The position numbers and the translations under genes are program-made. The notes under the pieces were generated by a model. The model was not told the DNA's origin. It did not search any database and saw only the letters and a program-made list of their open reading frames with translations. From Prochlorococcus sp. AG-347-J22 (lineage in GTDB: Bacteria > Cyanobacteriota > Cyanobacteriia > PCC-6307 > Cyanobiaceae), in NCBI GenBank assembly GCA_003279005.1, contig QCBY01000002.1:1-64000 (forward strand): a stretch of 64,000 nucleotides of DNA, in the 5' to 3' direction. This document shows, piece by piece, positions 61,786 to 64,000 of the stretch (within the stretch, counting starts at the first letter, position 1; the number at the start of each line of letters is the position of its first letter).

Positions 61786-62883
61786 ATGAATACTAAAAAT
61801 AAAAAATTAAAAATAGCAATAGCTGGATTAGGGTTTGGTAAAAAAGTTCATTTAGAGGCATTAAAAGAGTCTGATTATTTAACTCCTGTAGCTATTTATC
61901 ATTATGAGACAAAGCAAAAATCGCTACTAGAAAAAGAAACTGGATTAGAATTCTTTAATAATTGGGAAGAATTAGTTAAATCTCCAAAAATTGATGGAAT
62001 TATTATTGCTACTCCTCCCGAATCAAGATTTAAATTAGCAAAACAAGCTCTCGAGAATAATAAAAATTTGTTTCTAGAAAAACCCGTTTCAATTTCCTCC
62101 TCAGAAATTGAAGAGCTTCAGAGAATATCTTTGATTAATAATTTAAGCGTATGTGTTGATTTTGAATATAGAGCAGTACCTCTTTTTCTTCAGACAAAAA
62201 AACTTCTTGATGAAAATATTTTAGGAGAAATATTTTTAGTCAAATTAGATTGGTTAATGGGGAGCAGATCCGATCCTAAAAGAGCTTGGAATTGGTATTC
62301 TTTGGAAGAAAAAGGTGGGGGAGTTATTGGCGCCTTGGGTACTCATGCATTCGACATGTTGAATTGGTTTTTTGGAGAATCAATAAATGTATCTGGTAAG
62401 TTAGCAACATCAATCAAAAAAAGACCTTTACCTAATTCATCTGATTTAAATGATGTTACTAGTGAGGATGTTTGTCTCGCTAATATAGAAATATCAAACT
62501 ACAACTCAAATCTTATTCCATGTCAGGTATCTTTATCATCGGTTTCTAAAAACGGTAGAGGATTTAGTTTAGAAATATATGGAAGCGAAGGTTCACTTAT
62601 TCTTAAAAGCGAGAATCAAAAAGATTATGTCCATGGTTTTAATTTGAAATATTCAAACAACAAAAATAAAATACAAAATCTAACAGCAGATTCAATTTTT
62701 AATTTTGAAAAAACATGGACTGATGGGAGAATAGCTCCAGTTTTGAAAATTCAAAATTTATGGGCTGAGAGTATTTTTAATAAAACACCTATCATTCCGG
62801 GCTTATGTGAGGGACTTGCTAGTCACAAAGTTTGTGAAGCTATAAGAGAATCTTCGAAAAGCGGATTAAGGATCAAAATTTAA
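61786..62883 (+). CDS. Gfo/Idh/MocA-family oxidoreductase
   Basis: KIAIAGLGFGKKVHLEALK, IIIATPPESRFKLAKQALENNKNLFLEKPVS. Confidence 0.88.
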   Translation: MNTKNKKLKIAIAGLGFGKKVHLEALKESDYLTPVAIYHYETKQKSLLEKETGLEFFNNWEELVKSPKIDGIIIATPPESRFKLAKQALENNKNLFLEKPVSISSSEIEELQRISLINNLSVCVDFEYRAVPLFLQTKKLLDENILGEIFLVKLDWLMGSRSDPKRAWNWYSLEEKGGGVIGALGTHAFDMLNWFFGESINVSGKLATSIKKRPLPNSSDLNDVTSEDVCLANIEISNYNSNLIPCQVSLSSVSKNGRGFSLEIYGSEGSLILKSENQKDYVHGFNLKYSNNKNKIQNLTADSIFNFEKTWTDGRIAPVLKIQNLWAESIFNKTPIIPGLCEGLASHKVCEAIRESSKSGLRIKI

Positions 62884-62986
62884 GGCTATACATTTATAAG
62901 TAGCATTTATCACCTGATAAAGTATTAGATTGATTTTATTTTTTCTTCATATTCTGGAAAAATCAATTGAACTGATTTATTAAAGA

Positions 62987-64000
62987 ATGGCTTTAAATTA
63001 TTACAAAAATGAGCTTAAAGAAAATGCTCAATTACTAGCTTCTAAGGGGAAAGGGATATTAGCAGTAGATGAATCCACTAAAACGGTAGGTAAAAGACTT
63101 GCTGGAATTGGCGTTGAGAATACTGAAGACAATAGGAAAGCATATAGAGGAATGCTTTTTACCACAGAAGGTCTTGGTAAATATATAAGTGGAGCAATCC
63201 TATTCGAAGAAACTCTTTATCAGAATCACCAAGATGGGGAGTCAATGGTTAAGAAACTAAATGATTTAGGTATTATTCCAGGTATAAAGGTCGATAAAGG
63301 TCTAAATCCACTTCCTGGAGGAGGAGATGTAGAAACTTTTTGCTCTGGCCTAGATGGATTAGTTGAAAGAGCCGCAAAATATTATGAACAAGGTGCAAGA
63401 TTTGCTAAGTGGAGAGCAGTTCTGCAAATTACAAAAGATGGTTGCCCTTCAAAACTATCAATTCAAGAGAATGCTTGGGGATTAGCAAGGTATGCAAGAT
63501 CAGTTCAAGAATCTGGTTTAGTACCAATTATTGAACCTGAAATCTTAATGGATGGCGATCATACTATTGAAAAAACTGCTGAAGTCCAAGAAGAGGTAAT
63601 AAAGCAGGTATATATTTCCTGTCAAGCAAATGGAGTTTTTCTGGAAGGAACTCTATTAAAACCTTCTATGACTGTCAATGGAGCAGATTGTCCAACAAAG
63701 GCTGATCCTAGTAAAGTTGCTGAAATGACAATCAGAACTATGGAAAGATGCGTTCCTGCATCTGTTCCTGGAATAGTTTTCTTATCAGGAGGGTTAAGCG
63801 AAGAAGCTGCTTCTGTTTATTTAAATAATATGAACACTCTTTACAGGAAAGCTTTATGGAATGTTTCATTCTCCTATGGAAGAGCATTACAGCATTCATG
63901 CTTAAAGGCTTGGAAAGGAAGCGACGTTGAAGGAGGTCAAAAAGCATTAATAGCAAGAGCTCAAGCAAACTCTGAAGCTTCAAAAGGGGCCTATGTAGCA
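62987..64000 (+). CDS. fba: class I fructose-bisphosphate aldolase, truncated by right edge
   Basis: Own translation MALNYYKNELKENAQLLASKGKGILAVDESTKTVGKRLAGIGVENTEDNRKAYRGMLFTT...GVFLEGTLLKPSM...; absent from ORF track because no stop in window. Confidence 0.93.
   Translation, partial: MALNYYKNELKENAQLLASKGKGILAVDESTKTVGKRLAGIGVENTEDNRKAYRGMLFTTEGLGKYISGAILFEETLYQNHQDGESMVKKLNDLGIIPGIKVDKGLNPLPGGGDVETFCSGLDGLVERAAKYYEQGARFAKWRAVLQITKDGCPSKLSIQENAWGLARYARSVQESGLVPIIEPEILMDGDHTIEKTAEVQEEVIKQVYISCQANGVFLEGTLLKPSMTVNGADCPTKADPSKVAEMTIRTMERCVPASVPGIVFLSGGLSEEAASVYLNNMNTLYRKALWNVSFSYGRALQHSCLKAWKGSDVEGGQKALIARAQANSEASKGAYVA

Noticed and set aside
63738-63983. Reverse ORF of 81 aa
   Set aside because: Antisense to the truncated class I aldolase gene.

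Overview
The window is a gene-dense, AT-rich stretch of a cyanobacterial chromosome. Gene content (chlH, acsF, Psb30/Ycf12, zam, ycf20/ycf36, many cyanobacterial DUF families, an Fe-type ferritin, class-I-type PRK) and the very compact low-GC layout point to a high-light-adapted Prochlorococcus-like genome; this is inferred from recognition, not from a search. Most of the window is housekeeping: ftsH-like, rpmF, acsF, tldD/tldE, fmt, mfd, dapB, chlH, folP, tpiA, carB, rsfS, nth, pgsA, hisA, proB, lpxD, leuB, prk, accD, and a class I fba truncated by the right edge. One tRNA was found, initiator tRNA-Met at 35969-36045. It is followed by a ~4 kb accessory tract (36046-40040) of short ORFans. 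I saw no CRISPR array, IS element or rRNA. Most notable observations: (1) an FtsH homologue whose zinc-protease HExxH reads NEVGR; (2) an iron-response-like block at 42.5-45.3 kb with three Fur-box-like sites (14-15 of 19 matches to the classical consensus), a Cys-rich CRP-family regulator, ferritin, an Fe-type ABC ATPase and an unannotated 40-aa Lys/Cys-rich peptide directly behind a Fur-box-like site; (3) a ribbon-helix-helix-like regulator bracketed by a perfect 14-bp inverted repeat, one copy inside a 23-bp near-perfect palindrome; (4) a CofE-like gene split by a one-base frame change at an A10 run; (5) a DUF3038 gene with no ATG/GTG/TTG start before its conserved N-terminal region; (6) a DUF296-glutaredoxin fusion.
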